NCBI GenBank assembly: GCA_018350325.1
Contig: JAEVLN010000031.1
Location: 541,472-605,471 of the forward strand
Origin: Globodera rostochiensis
Taxonomy: Eukaryota > Nematoda > Chromadorea > Rhabditida > Heteroderidae
Length of the DNA: 64,000 nt
Direction: 5' to 3'
The notes under the pieces: generated by a model
The model's database searches: none
Told to the model about the DNA's origin: nothing
The model's input: the letters and a program-made list of their open reading frames with translations, nothing else
Translations under genes and position numbers: made by a program
In this document: positions 10,650 through 24,101 of the stretch, in pieces
Layout of the letters: the number at the start of each line of letters is the position of its first letter
Numbering within the stretch: the first letter of the stretch is position 1

Positions 10650-12200
10650 CTATTTTGACTGATTTTTGCAGAATTTTATGTGTGATCCTTAAAGCTAAAA
10701 AGATTGGTTCATTACAGACCAGAAACTGGGGCCAAAGAACAATTTGGGTGTTTTGGGGTGTGCTCCAATTTGACCCACCCCCAAAATTTTTTGTTTTATT
10801 TGGTTAGTTCGCTTACTTGCGTTTCGCAAATTTTTGGATTTTCCGTTTTGACTTCGTTTCATAAATTTTACTTTTTTTGTTTCGTTTCGTAAAAATCAAA
10901 AAAAAAAAATTTTTCGTTTTGTTTTGTGAGAAAAAAAAAGTTCCGATCAACTCTGGTCAGCAATACAGTTTTTAAGAATTCTGCTTCATTCTGGAGGAGG
11001 AAATTTTTACAAAAATCGGCAATCTTAGCGCCGTTATTTTGTTAGATGTTTTCATTTTGCTCATTACTCTCAATAAAATGTATTATTTAAATGACAATTT
11101 TGGCTTAGTCGATGAAATGTCGCATTTGACTTAGTCGACGAAATATCGCGTTGATGAAATGTCATCGTGCTTTGTCCGCTTAGGTAACTTTGTTTACCAA
11201 TCTGCCTTATTATTTGCACTCCGAAAATTCGGTAATTTCTTCAACGAATTTTAGAATTTCCGTTCCCGTTTGAAGTAACTTATTGGTCTAGGAATTAACA
11301 TAATCCCAACTTTAAATAACATCCATTATAAGGAATTTTTTCCCAAGGTTTAAGAATTAATTAATTATTATTTTGGATTTTTTTATGACAGCCGAATTTC
11401 TGATTTATGGCAAACATCCTAAGATTTCTATAGTTGATCAATTTGGATTTTTGAAATATAAATTCACAAAACCTCCTAAATCCGCCATATGTATTTTATG
11501 AAGTAGTTTATACATCATAACTTTATTTACACCGCACTAAATCTTTATAGGAAAGCTCTAAATGAGTAGAAACTATTTGTAAAACTAAACTAAGCAGTAA
11601 ATCAAAGTTTTAAAAAGTTATGATCAGAAAACCTGAAAAAGCCCGATTTTTGGCAGTTTTAGCTTATAACTTTATTCAATGTTGGCTTCGTCGCTTGCGG
11701 GAATGGCTTAAACCATTGATCATTTAGGGCTCATTGCCGATTCCAACCAACTCGAGTTCTTATGTATATCGATTAAGTATGCCAAAATTTCTGATTAATT
11801 TTCGGTTTGAATCTGAGTACCCGAAGAATTCCTAGGAAACGACAACTCTATTATATTAGAGCCGAGATTGAATTTAAATATTAAAGCAATCTTTGTTAAA
11901 AAAATGAAGCAAAAATTCAAAAGATGCTTGCGCATTTTTTTAATTTAAAAATATTTGAAAATTTATTACAATGTTCCTTTAATGGGGAAGCGTATGTAAG
12001 CGGCAAAAGAAGGGTAAATAAATGCTTGCACTCAAAATGCCAATGAACAAATGCCAAAATCAACCAAATGATTAAATCTTTTTTTGCATTTATTTTTTTG
12101 AGCTTTGCCATATCGCAAAGCTTTAATCGTCGAGAAGCTTTAATTGGTATGCTATTCGACCAAATCGGTTAAGTTTAAAAAAGTTATAACAAATTCGACC
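10650..12200. other. 1.5 kb without recognised genes or elements
   Basis: AT-rich, with T-rich runs around 10800-10930. At 10535-10645 two nearly identical CACGTGTCAGCTGTCAA phrases occur just upstream. I could not support any exon on either strand. Confidence 0.35.
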
Positions 12201-12211
12201 CTCCATTTTCT

Positions 12212-12312
12212 CGGCGGCGATCGTTTCAGTGCCCACATTTCAGTGCCGGCACACTTCAGTGCCGGTACACTTCAGTGCCGGCACACTTCAGTGCCGGAAC
12301 ACTTCAATCCCA
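12212..12312. repeat. Tandem TTTCAGTGCC-type units (single arm)
   Basis: Five or so copies of CACTTCAGTGCCGG follow a CGGCGGCGATCG lead-in. The same unit builds the inverted arms of the element at 29278-30065 and the cluster at 44697-44765. No second arm is present nearby, so this may be a solo arm. Confidence 0.65.
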
Positions 12313-12475
12313 GCATTTTAAATGCAGGAATCGCGTACAATCAGATTCCGCTTTTTACCAATTTTTATTTTAACGAGAGTTTAACATAAATCAACAAATA
12401 AGGGAAACAAACAAATCGACAAAAACAGGCGTCCATCAGGTAATTACGAGAAATGCCGGTGAGGAAGGTGATAAT

Positions 12476-13131
12476 TAGAGCCAAGATTTATATTGACTAA
12501 AAACTGCGAAATATTGACTTAAAATATTGACCAAAAAACTCCAAAATATTGATCAAAAACCCCAAAAAGTGCCAAAATATTGATTAAAAAATGTGCAAAA
12601 ACTGACCAAATTTAGTCAAATTTTGCGTAAAAACCTTCAAAATTCGTCATTTTTTATTAATTTACTCTCAGAATAGAAATGTACTATTTTTCACATGTTT
12701 TTGAAATTTTTATAATTTTAGGGAAAATGTCGACCTTTGGGGGTAGATTTTTGGTCAAAGAAAAAGTCATTTTTTGGGGATGCATTTTTGGCTTGAAAAT
12801 TTTTTGATTTTTAAGGTCAAATTTTGTCGTTTTTATTGTTTTTTTCTTAAGAATTTCGGGAAAAAGTGCCTGAAATATTGAATTTCTTCAAAAATTTTCG
12901 TAAAAATGCCTAAAAATGCATTTTTCTCAAGAAAAATGCCTAAAATATTGATTTATTATGAAAAAATGGCGAAATATTGATTTATTCTCAAAAAAGCCAA
13001 TATATTGATTTATATTGACTAAAAAGTTGCTCTAATTGTAACATTTTTCAAAATGAATGCTATTTCCGGGCTTCTCACGTGATTCCCTATTCGCAAAAAA
13101 AATAGGTTAAAACCTGAAAATCTCGGCTCTA
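12476..13131. mobile_element. hAT-like MITE, TAGAGCC..GGCTCTA ends
   Basis: The ends TAGAGCCAAGAT and ATCTCGGCTCTA are inverted with one mismatch and flanked by an exact 8-bp duplication GTGATAAT (12468-12475, 13132-13139). The interior repeats phrases like AAATATTGACT and AAAATGCCTAAA. Related family members lie at 26145, 41874 and ~56958. Confidence 0.8.
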
Positions 13132-13484
13132 GTGATAATATTATAGTAAGGGTCGATATTTTGGAGGTTGGCATATGGAGAAGTTTCTTTTTGAAAATTT
13201 TGAATTTTTGACTCTTATTTGTTAAGAGATTGCAACCAAAAACTTCAATTGTACAAATCAAAGAGCACTTTTTTCGGGAATTCTCATTTTTCCATTAAAA
13301 AAGAGATTTTTCACAAGGTTCTAAAATATGGCAAAATTATTGCAAGTGTGGAAATATGGCAAAAAATATGGCAAATTTCCAAAATTATGTCATTTGCCAT
13401 AAAAATAGGGCATTCTGAGCTCCCTGGTGTGGACACTGAAATGATGCGTACCGCCATTTTCTCTATGCGTTCTTCTGTTCTTCG

Positions 13485-16400
13485 TTAAAATTTCAATTCG
13501 CCCTTCCAAAGTTTGGAAAAAGTGCCGTTGATCAGCGAAAAAATTGTGCCGGCGACAGAGGGTATTGGCAGCGCCAAGAGCAAGTCGAACTCGAACGAAA
13601 CGAAAAGAGCGTGCGGCATGGCCAGGAAGAAAAGCGGCAAGACGAAGAGAGCGTAGGCTAAAACATTTGCCAATTGTTTTCTTAAAATGCTGTCAATATT
13701 ATTATTATTACTGATGGGATTTTTAGGTTAACCTTTTCAATCCTAAAATATAGTAGAATTGAACCTATTTTAGGCGTTGTCGCCGAGAAAACATTTGAAT
13801 TTTTGACTCAATTTGTTAAGGATTTGCAACCAAAATTTAAAAAATACCGCCCTTTTTTGAGGTTTTTAAAAGAATGGGATGGGTCGGCGGCGCCGATAGG
13901 CGACGCCGAAAATTTTTTTTGAAAATTAACGAATTTATTAAGAAAATTGGTCAAAAAAATCGTAAAAGTGCCTAACAATTTAAAACAAACATTACGCCAA
14001 GTGAATTATTGTCGGAATTATTTAAAAAAAATTTATTTATTTCTCTCACATTTCAGTTAATTTGTTACTGGTTAAATTTTCACAAAAAATCTTACTTTTC
14101 ACGCTATATATATGCTTTACAAAAAGTTTTTTCACTTCAAATTGATAGCTTTGGTCAAAATACTTTGCAAGTACAACCAACATTCTCATAATTGAATTTT
14201 TTAAAGTTATTATTGTTATTTTTCCCCACATTTTTTTTTACTATTTTTGCGTTGAACCTGGTTTTGGTACTTATTTTGACTTTCACCTATTTAGGTGCAC
14301 ATTTTGAGATTTCTATCCTAAAAATCCCATGCCTATTTATTAGTGCTGCACAAGAATCTCGATATCGAGTATTGACTCGAGAAAATTTTCGAGTTTTTTG
14401 GGTCTCGGGCTCGAGTCTCGCGCAGGCCTGTGCACGGTTATGAATTTTCGTAACCGTAACCGCCCGTCCTCAAACACTCATAACCGTTAACCGACCGTAA
14501 CCGCCCGTCCTAAAAAGCTCATAACCGTTAACCGCCCGTAACCGCGGCCTTTTAAAATCCCATAACCGTTAACCGTCCGCGGTTATCCGCGGTTACCCGC
14601 ATTATTTAAAAATCAATAAAGTTTTCCAGATTTCGAAAAATTACAACGAATTTTTTCCGATCATGATATGGCGTCTTTCTAAAATTAAATCAAAATTGAT
14701 GTGTATTGAACTTAACATGTGATTTTTAGCAGAAAGTTTGTCAATGAATAAATTTTTAATCTCTTTCTAACACTTTCATGATTAAAATCTAACAAAGCGT
14801 GATCAGAGTAATTTTTTTTTGTTTTTTGCGCATTAGTTGCCTAAAATATTTTTAAGAAAGGGGGTGGGGGTTCGGCGGTGCCGATAGGCGCCGCCGAGGA
14901 AAAAAAAATCAAATATTTAACGCCTTATGCTGAGAAAAATCGTCCGAATTTTAGGTAATTGAGTACTAAAATGAACTAATTATTTATTTAAATACTTAGT
15001 TAATTTTTTATAGCTAAATTTTTTGCAAAAAATAGTAAGAAAACTAAAAAGGAGGGATATTAAAATATAAATAAAAAAATAAACAGCGGAAGGGGCTAGA
15101 ACCTAGACCAAATAAAATCAGTCTAAGAGTTTCACCAGTTAGCCATAGGACAGACCGTATCGGCTGGTGAAATGAGAATAAAAAGTGAAAGAAATTATAA
15201 AGGCAAATCGTTCAACCCTCAGCAATCAATAAAACAACGGATGCTACGGTTAACCGCGGTTTTAGTGGTCATAACCGTTAACCGACCGTAACCGCCCGTC
15301 CTCAAAATCTCATAACCGTTAACCGCGGTTAGCCGCGGGTATCCGCGGTTAGCCGCGGTTACGGTTAACCGTGCACAGGCCTGGTCTCGCGTATTTAGTC
15401 TCGATTTCGAGACTTTTTTACACCCCTAAAGATGGCCTTTTTGTTGAAAATTCATTACAGAATTCTAAAGATGGTGGCCCCCATTTTTCAAAAAAAAAAT
15501 AAAATACCGTGTTTTTAAAATTTTGGGTGAAAATCTCTTAACAAATCGAGTCAAAAATTCAAAATTTTCTCGGCGGCGCCTATCGGCACCGCCGACCCCC
15601 CCTGAAGTAAAGCAGAATTCTCAAAAAAAAAAAAAATTTGCATTTGGGGCTTTTATTGGCCATTCTGTGTTAACTTTGAAGTTATCTTTTTTTAACAAAG
15701 ATTATTAAAATCTTCAAAAAATTTCTCGATTCCTCCCATTCCTAAAAAGCTTCAAAACATACCACCAGAGGAGTTTCACTTTTTGAAAAGTTTTTGGGGA
15801 TTTTCTATTGTGAATCTGAGTTGTTCGGCCAAGTCGAACACGACGAGAAATGCACAAATTTTTTTTTTCGCAAATTACAAAATCGTCTTCGCTCTTGAGG
15901 TTGAGGATGATGATAATAGATTTTAAAAATTTATTTAAAATTTTTATGAAAAAAATTTTGATTAGGAGCAACACTAATTTTGAGCCAAAATTGATTTTTG
16001 AAGACTCAATCCTGCAAGCCTGCGCAGGATCCCGCAAATTCTAAATGCAGGATTAACAGGATTGCAGGATTTGCAGGATTAATCCTGCAGGATCCGGTCC
16101 TGCAAAAAATTTTGAATTCCAATCCTGCAACAGGATCCGCAAATTTGATTTTGCCGGTCTCTAAAAAATACAACCCCTAAAAACAAAAATTTTCGGGGAA
16201 AATTGCTTAAAATGCAATAAAACCCAAAAATACGCCCCTAAAAATCGACTTTTTTAATTCAGGTAAGGTCAAATCTTTAAAACCGATTATTTTTAGTCAA
16301 AATCAAGATAAAAATCATTAGATTTGGTCTAAAATTGAATCTTAGAAAATTATGACATTTTTGAAGTAATTAAAAATTTTACGAAAAAAAAGTCTCGATA

Positions 16401-17020
16401 TCGAGTATCGACTCGAGAAAAGTCTCGGGTTTTTTGGGTCTCGGGTTCGGGCCCGAGTCTCGAGGTAAAGTATCGGGCTCGGGCTCGAGTATCGAGAGAT
16501 TTTGAGTCTCGTGCAGCACTACTATTTATGTATTATATGAGAAAATGAAATAAATTAATAATAATCCATTCACTCATTTTATACAACCGACCTGAAAATG
16601 CAATCAGTCCATAAGGAAGCATTTTGTGCTCATTGATGAAGTCAATGTAAAACCAATAGGGCAAATAAACGGCTAAATTAAATGTTAAATCTTTTTTTTT
16701 GTTGTTATTTTTAAATACCGGATAAAACCAAAGAGGGCAAGTAAACGCTGTGGCTATGATAGCCCAATTGGACTTTAATGTCCCAACAAATGTCTAACAG
16801 ATCATTAAACATTAGCATGAAAAGGTAGAAAACCGACTGAACAAATTAATTATTTGTATTAAAAGTCGCGGCCTTTTTCCTTTTACAATAATTCCCGAAT
16901 CTATTGGAGCTGTTGGCGAGCACGGTTGCTGAATTGTTGTAATTTATTAATGAATTATTATTATTTTAATTTTGCTAAGTTTGAATTTTACCTTAGATGG
17001 AAAAAGATAAACCAGACAAA
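13485..17020 (-). CDS. Multi-membrane-span protein, 3' exons (unidentified)
   Basis: On the minus strand five exons splice with matching phases: 17020-16992, 16928-16887, 16836-16719, 16672-16592 and 13657-13485, ending at TAA 13487-13485. The product is at least ~145 residues and strongly hydrophobic, with segments such as SVFYLFMLMFNDLL, VYLPYWFYIDF, YALFVLPLFFLAMPHALFV and LLLALPIPSVAGTIF. This suggests four or more membrane spans. I do not recognise the family; the 5' end would lie under or beyond the satellite array. The last intron (16591-13658, ~2.9 kb) contains a MITE that itself carries another MITE. Phase agreement across every junction is the main evidence; no homolog was identified. 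Confidence 0.5.
14341..16521. mobile_element. hAT-like MITE, TAGTGCTGCAC ends, with nested insertion
   Basis: The ends TAGTGCTGCAC and GTGCAGCACTA are inverted and flanked by an exact 8-bp duplication CTATTTAT (14333-14340, 16522-16529). A second element (14423-15383) is inserted close to its left end. The interior holds a GC hairpin (15570-15595) and a GCAGGATT-rich segment (about 16010-16140). There is no transposase frame. Confidence 0.85.
14423..15383 (+). mobile_element. hAT-like element, CAGGCCTGTGCACGG ends (copy 1, nested)
   Basis: This 961-bp element starts CAGGCCTGTGCACGGTTA and ends with its inverted copy. The exact 8-bp duplication GTCTCGCG (14415-14422, 15384-15391) lies inside the older MITE at 14341-16521. 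The ends are built of repeated ATAACCGTTAACCG / CGTAACCGCCCGTCC phrases. Inside are a GC hairpin (14872-14897) and, on the minus strand, a tRNA-like module with A box TGGCTAACTGG and B box GGTTCTAGCCC (shown by comparison with copies 2-4). It has no coding capacity. Confidence 0.9.
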
Positions 17021-20000
17021 CTGCAATCAAAGACGAACCAATCAAAAATTATGAATTGGGTCTAAATTTTACCATTTTGTTCGCCGAATTTGAAATCTCT
17101 TGGCAGTATTTTATATATTCCTATTCATGGCCTGTTATTTTGGAAAATGTTAGAATCTAGTCGCTAAAAGATATACTGTTGAAAAGCTCTTGCAATTATC
17201 TCTTGAATTACACGGCATTTTCTAAAAATATTTCACCATTCTGAACATCATAAATTTATGTTTCCTTATTTTTAATTCCAGCAAAGCGCATTTATTTACG
17301 CTTAATCAGATGAGCTACCAAAATAGCTGACCATGAAATATAAAGAAATATTCTGATAATTCTTTGCTATGTTGAATATTTATCAATAACGTTTAATTTT
17401 ACAAAATTCTACGGCGCTTTGCTCGATTAATATGTGATTAAATCTTTGCATTTTTGGCCATAAATTTTTTATACTTTTCCCTACAGACTGCCGAATCTTT
17501 TACCATTTTGTGCGCCGAATTTGAAATCTCTTGGCAGTATTTTATATATTCCTATTCATGGCCTGTTATTTTGGAAAATGTTAGAATCTAGTCGCTAAAA
17601 GATATACTGTTGAAAAGCTCTTGCAATTATCTCTTGAATTTCACAGCATTTTCTAAAAATATTTCACCATTCTGAACATCATAAATTTATGTTTCCTTAT
17701 TTTTGATTCCAGCAAAGCGCATTTATTTACGCTTAATCAGATGAGCTACCAAAATAGCTGACCATGAAATATAAAGAAATATTCTGATATTTCTTTGCTA
17801 TGTTGAATATTTATCAATAATGTTTAATTTTATAAAATTCTACGGCGCTTTGCTCGATAAATATATGATTAAATCTTTGCATTTTTGGCGATAAATTTTT
17901 TATACTTTTCCCTACAGACTGCCGAATCTTTTACCATTTTGTTCGCCGAATTTGAAATCTTTTGGCAGTATTTTATATATTCCTATTCATGGCCTGTTAT
18001 TTTGGAAAATGTTAGAATCTAGTCGCTAAAAGATATACTGTTGAAAAGCTCTTGCAATTATCTCTTGAATTACACGGCATTTTCTAAAAATATTTCACCA
18101 TTCTGAACATCATAAATTTATGTTTCCTTATTTTTAATTCCAGCAAAGCGCATTTATTTACGCTTAATCAGATGAGCTACCAAAATAGCTGACCATGAAA
18201 TATAAAGAAATATTCTGATAATTCTTTGCTATGTTGAATATTTATCAATAATGTTTAATTTTATAAAATTCTACGGCGCTTTGCTCGATAAATATGTGAT
18301 TAAATCTTTGCATTTTTGGCCAAAACTTTTGTATACTTTTCCCTACAGACTTCCGAATCTTTTACCATTTTGTTCGCCGAATTTGAAATCTCTTGGCAGT
18401 ATTTTATATATTCCTATTCATGGCCTGTTATTTTGGAAAATGTTAGAATCTAGTCGCTAAAAGATATACTGTTGAAAAGCTCTTGCAATTATCTCTTGAA
18501 TTACACGGCATTTTCTAAAAATATTTCACCATTCTGAACATCATAAATTTATGTTTCCTTATTTTTGATTCCAGCAAAGCGCATTTATTTACGCTTAATC
18601 AGATGAGCTACCAAAATAGCTGACCATGAAATATAAAGAAATATTCTGATATTCTTTGCTATGTTGAATATTTATCAATAATGTTTAATTTTACAAAATT
18701 CTACGGCGCTTTGCTCGATTAATATGTGATTAAATCTTTGCATTTTTGGCCATAAATTTTGTATACTTTTCCCTACAGACTGCCGAATCTTTTACCATTT
18801 TGTGCGCCGAATTTGAAATCTCTTGGCAGTATTTTATATATTCCTATTCATGGCCTGTTATTTTGGAAAATGTTAGAATCTAGTCGCTAAAAGATATACT
18901 GTTGAAAAGCTCTTGCAATTATCTCTTGAATTACACAGCATTTTCTAAAAATATTTCACCATTCTGAACATCATAAATTTATGTTTCCTTATTTTTGATT
19001 CCAGCAAAGCGCATTTATTTACGCTTAATCAGATGAGCTACCAAAATAGCTGACCATGAAATATAAAGAAATATTCTGATAATTCTTTGCTATGTTGAAT
19101 ATTTAACAATAATGTTTAATTTTACAAAATTCGACGGCGCTTTGCTCGATTAATATGTGATTAAATCTTTGCATTTTTGGCCATAAATTTTTTATACATT
19201 TCCCTACAGACTGCCGAATCTTTTACCATTTTGTTCGCCGAATTTGAAATCTCTTGGCAGTATTTTATATATTCCTATTCATGGCCTGTTATTTTGGAAA
19301 ATGTTAGAATCTAGTCGCTAAAAGATATACTGTTGAAAAGCTCTTGCAATTATCTCTTGAATTACAAGGCATTTTCTAAAAATATTACACCATTCTGAAC
19401 ATCATAAATTTATGTTTCCTTATTTTTGATTCCAGCAAAGCGCATTTATTTACGCTTAATCAGATGAGCTACCAAAATAGCTGACCATGAAATATAAAGA
19501 AATATTCTGATATTTCTTTGCTATGTTGAATATTTATCAATAATGTTTAATTTTACAAAATTCTACGGCGCTTTGCTCGATAAATATGTGATTAAATCTT
19601 TGCATTTTTGGCCATAACTTTTGTATACTTTTCCCTACAGACTGCCGAATCTTTTACCATTTTGTTCGCCGAATTTGAAATCTCTTGGCAGTATTTTATA
19701 TATTCCTATTCATGGCCTGTTATTTTGGAAAATGTTAGAATCTAGTCGCTAAAATATATACTGTTGAAAAGCTCTTGCAATTATCTCTTGAATTACAAGG
19801 CATTTTCTAAAAATATTACACCATTCTGAACATCATAAATTTATGTTTCCTTATTTTTGATTCCAGCAAAGCGCATTTATTTACGCTTAATCAGATGAGC
19901 TACCAAAATAGCTGACCATGAAATATAAAGAAATATTCTGATATTTCTTTGCTATGTTGAATATTTAACAATAATGTTTAATTTTACAAAATTCGACGGC

Positions 20001-21316
20001 GCTTTGCTCGATTAATATGTGATTAAATCTTTGCATTTTTGGCCATAAATTTTTTATACATTTCCCTACAGACTGCCGAATCTTTTACCATTTTGTTCGC
20101 CGAATTTGAAATCTCTTGGCAGTATTTTATATATTCCTATTCATGGCCTGTTATTTTGGAAAATGTTAGAATCTAGTCGCTAAAAGATATACTGTTGAAA
20201 AGCTCTTGCAATTATCTCTTGAATTACAAGGCATTTTCTAAAAATATTACACCATTCTGAACATCATAAATTTATGTTTCCTTATTTTTGATTCCAGCAA
20301 AGCGCATTTATTTACGCTTAATCAGATGAGCTACCAAAATAGCTGACCATGAAATATAAAGAAATATTCTGATAATTCTTTGCTATGTTGAATATTTATC
20401 AATAATGTTTAATTTTACAAAATTCTACGGTGCTTTGCTCGATAAATATGTGATTAAATCTTTGCATTTTTGGCCATAACTTTTGTATACTTTTCCCTAC
20501 AGACTGCCGAATCTTTTACCATTTTGTTCGCCGAATTTGAAATCTCTTGGCAGTATTTTATATATTCCTATTCATGGCCGTTATTTTGGAAAATGTTAGA
20601 ATCTAGTCGCTAAAAGATATACTGTTGAAAAGCTCTTGCAATTATCTCTTGAATTACACAGCATTTTCTAAAAATATTTCACCATTCTGAACATCATAAA
20701 TTTATGTTTCCTTATTTTTGATTCCAGCAAAGCGCATTTATTTACGCTTAATCAGATGAGCTACCAAAATAGCTGACCATGAAATATAAAGAAATATTCT
20801 GATAATTCTTTGCTATGTTGAATATTTATCAATAATGTTTAATTTTACAAAATTCTACGGCGCTTTGCTCGATAAATATGTGATTAAATCTTTGCAGGCC
20901 ATAACTTTTGTATACTTTTCCCTACAGACTGCCGAATCTTTTACCATTTTGTTCGCCGAATTTGAAATCTCTTGGCAGTATTTTATATATTCCTATTCAT
21001 GGCCTGTTATTTTGGAAAATGTTAGAATCTAGTCGCTAAAAGATATACTGTTGAAAAGCTCTTGCAATTATCTCTTGAATTACACAGCATTTTCTAAAAA
21101 TATTTCACCATTCTGAACATCATAAATTTATGTTTCCTTATTTTTGATTCCAGCAAAGCGCATTTATTTACGCTTAATCAGATGAGCTACCAAAATAGCT
21201 GACCATGAAATATAAAGAAATATTCTGATAATTCTTTGCTATGTTGAATATTTATCAATAATGTTTAATTTTACAAAATTCGACTGCGCTTTGCTCGATT
21301 AATATGTGATTAAATC

Positions 21317-22278
21317 CAGGCCTGTGCACGGTTAACCGTAACCGCGGCTAACCGCGGATACCCGCGGTTACGCGCGGTTAACGGTTATGAGATTTTGAGG
21401 ACGGGCGGTTACGGTCGGTTAACGGTTATGACCACTAAAACCGCGGTTAACCGTAGCATCCGTTGTTTTATTGATTGCTGAGGGTTGAACGATTTGCCTT
21501 TATAATTTCTTTCACTTTTTGTTCTCATTTCACCAGCCTATAAGATCTGTCCTATGGCTAACTGGTGAAACTCTTAGACTGATTTTATTTGGTCTAGGTT
21601 CTAGCCCCTTCCGCTGTTTATTTTTTTATTTATATTTTCATATCCCTCCTTTTTAGTTTTCTTACTATTTTTTGCAAAAAATTTAGCTATAAAAAATTAA
21701 CTAAGTATTTAAATAAATAATTAGTTCATTTTAGTACTCAATTACCTAAAATTCGGACGATTTTTCTCAGCATAAGGCGTTAAATATTTGATTTTTTTTT
21801 TCCTCGGCGGCGCCTATCGGCACCGCCGAACCCCCACCTCCTTTCTTAAAAATATTTTAGGCAACTAATGCGCAAAAAACAAAAAAAAATTACTCTGATC
21901 ACGCTTTGTTAGATTTTAATCATGAAAGTGTTAGAAAGAGATTAAAAATTTATTCATTGACAAACTTTCTGCTAAAAATCACATGTTAAGTTCAATACAC
22001 ATCAATTTTGATTTAATTTTAGAAAGACGCCATATCATGATCGGAAAAAATTCGTTGTAATTTTTCGAAATCTGGAAAACTTTATTGATTTTTAAATAAT
22101 GCGGATAACCGCGGATAACCGCGGACGGTTAACGGTTATGGGATTTTAAAAGGCCGCGGTTACGGGCGGTTAACGGTTATGAGCTTTTTAGGACGGGCGG
22201 TTACGGTCGGTTAACGGTTATGAGTGTTTGAGGACGGGCGGTTACGGTTACGAAAATTCATAACCGTGCACAGGCCTG
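21317..22278 (-). mobile_element. hAT-like element, CAGGCCTG ends (copy 2, in satellite)
   Basis: A near-identical reverse-oriented copy of 14423-15383, flanked by ATTAAATC on both sides (21309-21316, 22279-22286). Removing the element plus one duplicate restores the exact 431-bp monomer spacing (20943 to 22344 is 431 + 970). Pol III-like boxes lie at 21555-21565 (TGGCTAACTGG) and 21597-21607 (GGTTCTAGCCC), and the hairpin at 21804-21829. Confidence 0.95.
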
Positions 22279-23140
22279 ATTAAATCTTTGCATTTTTGGC
22301 CATAAATTTTTTATACTTTTCCCTACAGACTGCCGAATCTTTTACCATTTTGTTCGCCGAATTTGAAATCTCTTGGCAGTATTTTATATATTCCTATTCA
22401 TGGCCTGTTATTTTGGAAAATGTTAGAATCTAGTCGCTAAAAGATATACTGTTGAAAAGCTCTTGCAATTATCTCTTGAATTACACGGCATTTTCTAAAA
22501 ATATTTCACCATTCTGAACATCATAAATTTATGTTTCCTTATTTTTGATTCCAGCAAAGCGCATTTATTTACGCTTAATCAGATGAGCTACCAAAATAGC
22601 TGACCATGAAATATAAAGAAATATTCTGATAATTCTTTGCTATGTTGAATATTTATCAATAATGTTTAATTTTACAAAATTCTACGGCGCTTTGCTCGAT
22701 AAATATGTGATTAAATCTTTGCAGGCCATAACTTTTGTATACTTTTCCCTACAGACTGCCGAATCTTTTACCATTTTGTTCGCCGAATTTGAAATCTCTT
22801 GGCAGTATTTTATATATTCCTATTCATGGCCTGTTATTTTGGAAAATGTTAGAATCTAGTCGCTAAAAGATATACTGTTGAAAAGCTCTTGCAATTATCT
22901 CTTGAACACGGCATTTTCTAAAAATATTTCACCATTCTGAACATCATAAATTTATGTTTCCTTATTTTTGATTCCAGCAAAGCGCATTTATTTACGCTTA
23001 ATCAGATGAGCTACCAAAATAGCTGACCATGAAATATAAAGAAATATTCTGATAATTCTTTGCTATGTTGAATATTTATCAATAATGTTTAATTTTACAA
23101 AATTCGACTGCGCTTTGCTCGATTAATATGTGATTAAATC

Positions 23141-24101
23141 CAGGCCTGTGCACGGTTAACCGTAACCGCGGCTAACCGCGGATACCCGCGGTTACGCGCG
23201 GTTAACGGTTATGAGATTTTGAGGACGGGCGGTTACGGTCGGTTAACGGTTATGACCACTAAAACCGCGGTTAACCGTAGCATCCGTTGTTTTATTGATT
23301 GCTGAGGGTTGAACGATTTGCCTTTATAATTTCTTTCACTTTTTGTTCTCATTTCACCAGCCTATAAGATCTGTCCTATGGCTAACTGGTGAAACTCTTA
23401 GACTGATTTTATTTGGTCTAGGTTCTAGCCCCTTCCGCTGTTTATTTTTTTATTTATACTTTAATATACCTCCTTTTTAGTTTTCTTACTATTTTTTGCA
23501 AAAAATTTAGCTATAAAAAATTAACTAAGTATTTAAATAAATAATTAGTTCATTTTAGTACTCAATTACCTAAAATTCGGACGATTTTTCTCAGCATAAG
23601 GCGTTAAATATTTGATTTTTTTTTCCTCGGCGGCGCCTATCGGCACCGCCGAACCCCCACCTCCTTTCTTAAAAATATTTTAGGCAACTAATGTGCAAAA
23701 AACAAAAAAAAATTACTCTGATCACGCTTTGTTAGATTTTAATCATGAAAGTGTTAGAAAGAGATTAAAAATTTATTCATTGACAAACTTTCTGCTAAAA
23801 ATCACATGTTAAGTTCAATACAAATCAATTTTGATTTAATTTTAGAAAGACGCCATATCATGATCGGAAAAAATTCGTTGTAATTTTTCGAAATCTGGAA
23901 AACTTTATTGATTTTTAAATAATGCGGGTAACCGCGGATAACCGCGGACGGTTAACGGTTATGGGATTTTAAAAGGCCGCGGTTACGGGCGGTTAACGGT
24001 TATGAGCTTTTTAGGACGGGCGGTTACGGTCGGTTAACGGTTATGAGTGTTTGAGGACGGGCGGTTACGGTTACGAAAATTCATAACCGTGCACAGGCCT
24101 G
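23141..24101 (-). mobile_element. hAT-like element, CAGGCCTG ends (copy 3, in satellite)
   Basis: Same element, same orientation and same target site ATTAAATC (23133-23140, 24102-24109) as copy 2, 1824 bp downstream. The shared insertion point shows that this is duplication of an already-occupied satellite unit and not a new insertion. Hairpin at 23627-23652. Confidence 0.95.

Noticed and set aside
16592..16836. EXS/XPR1-like domain in the membrane protein
   Set aside because: A WDIK-containing segment resembles it loosely, but the neighbouring conserved motifs of that family are absent.
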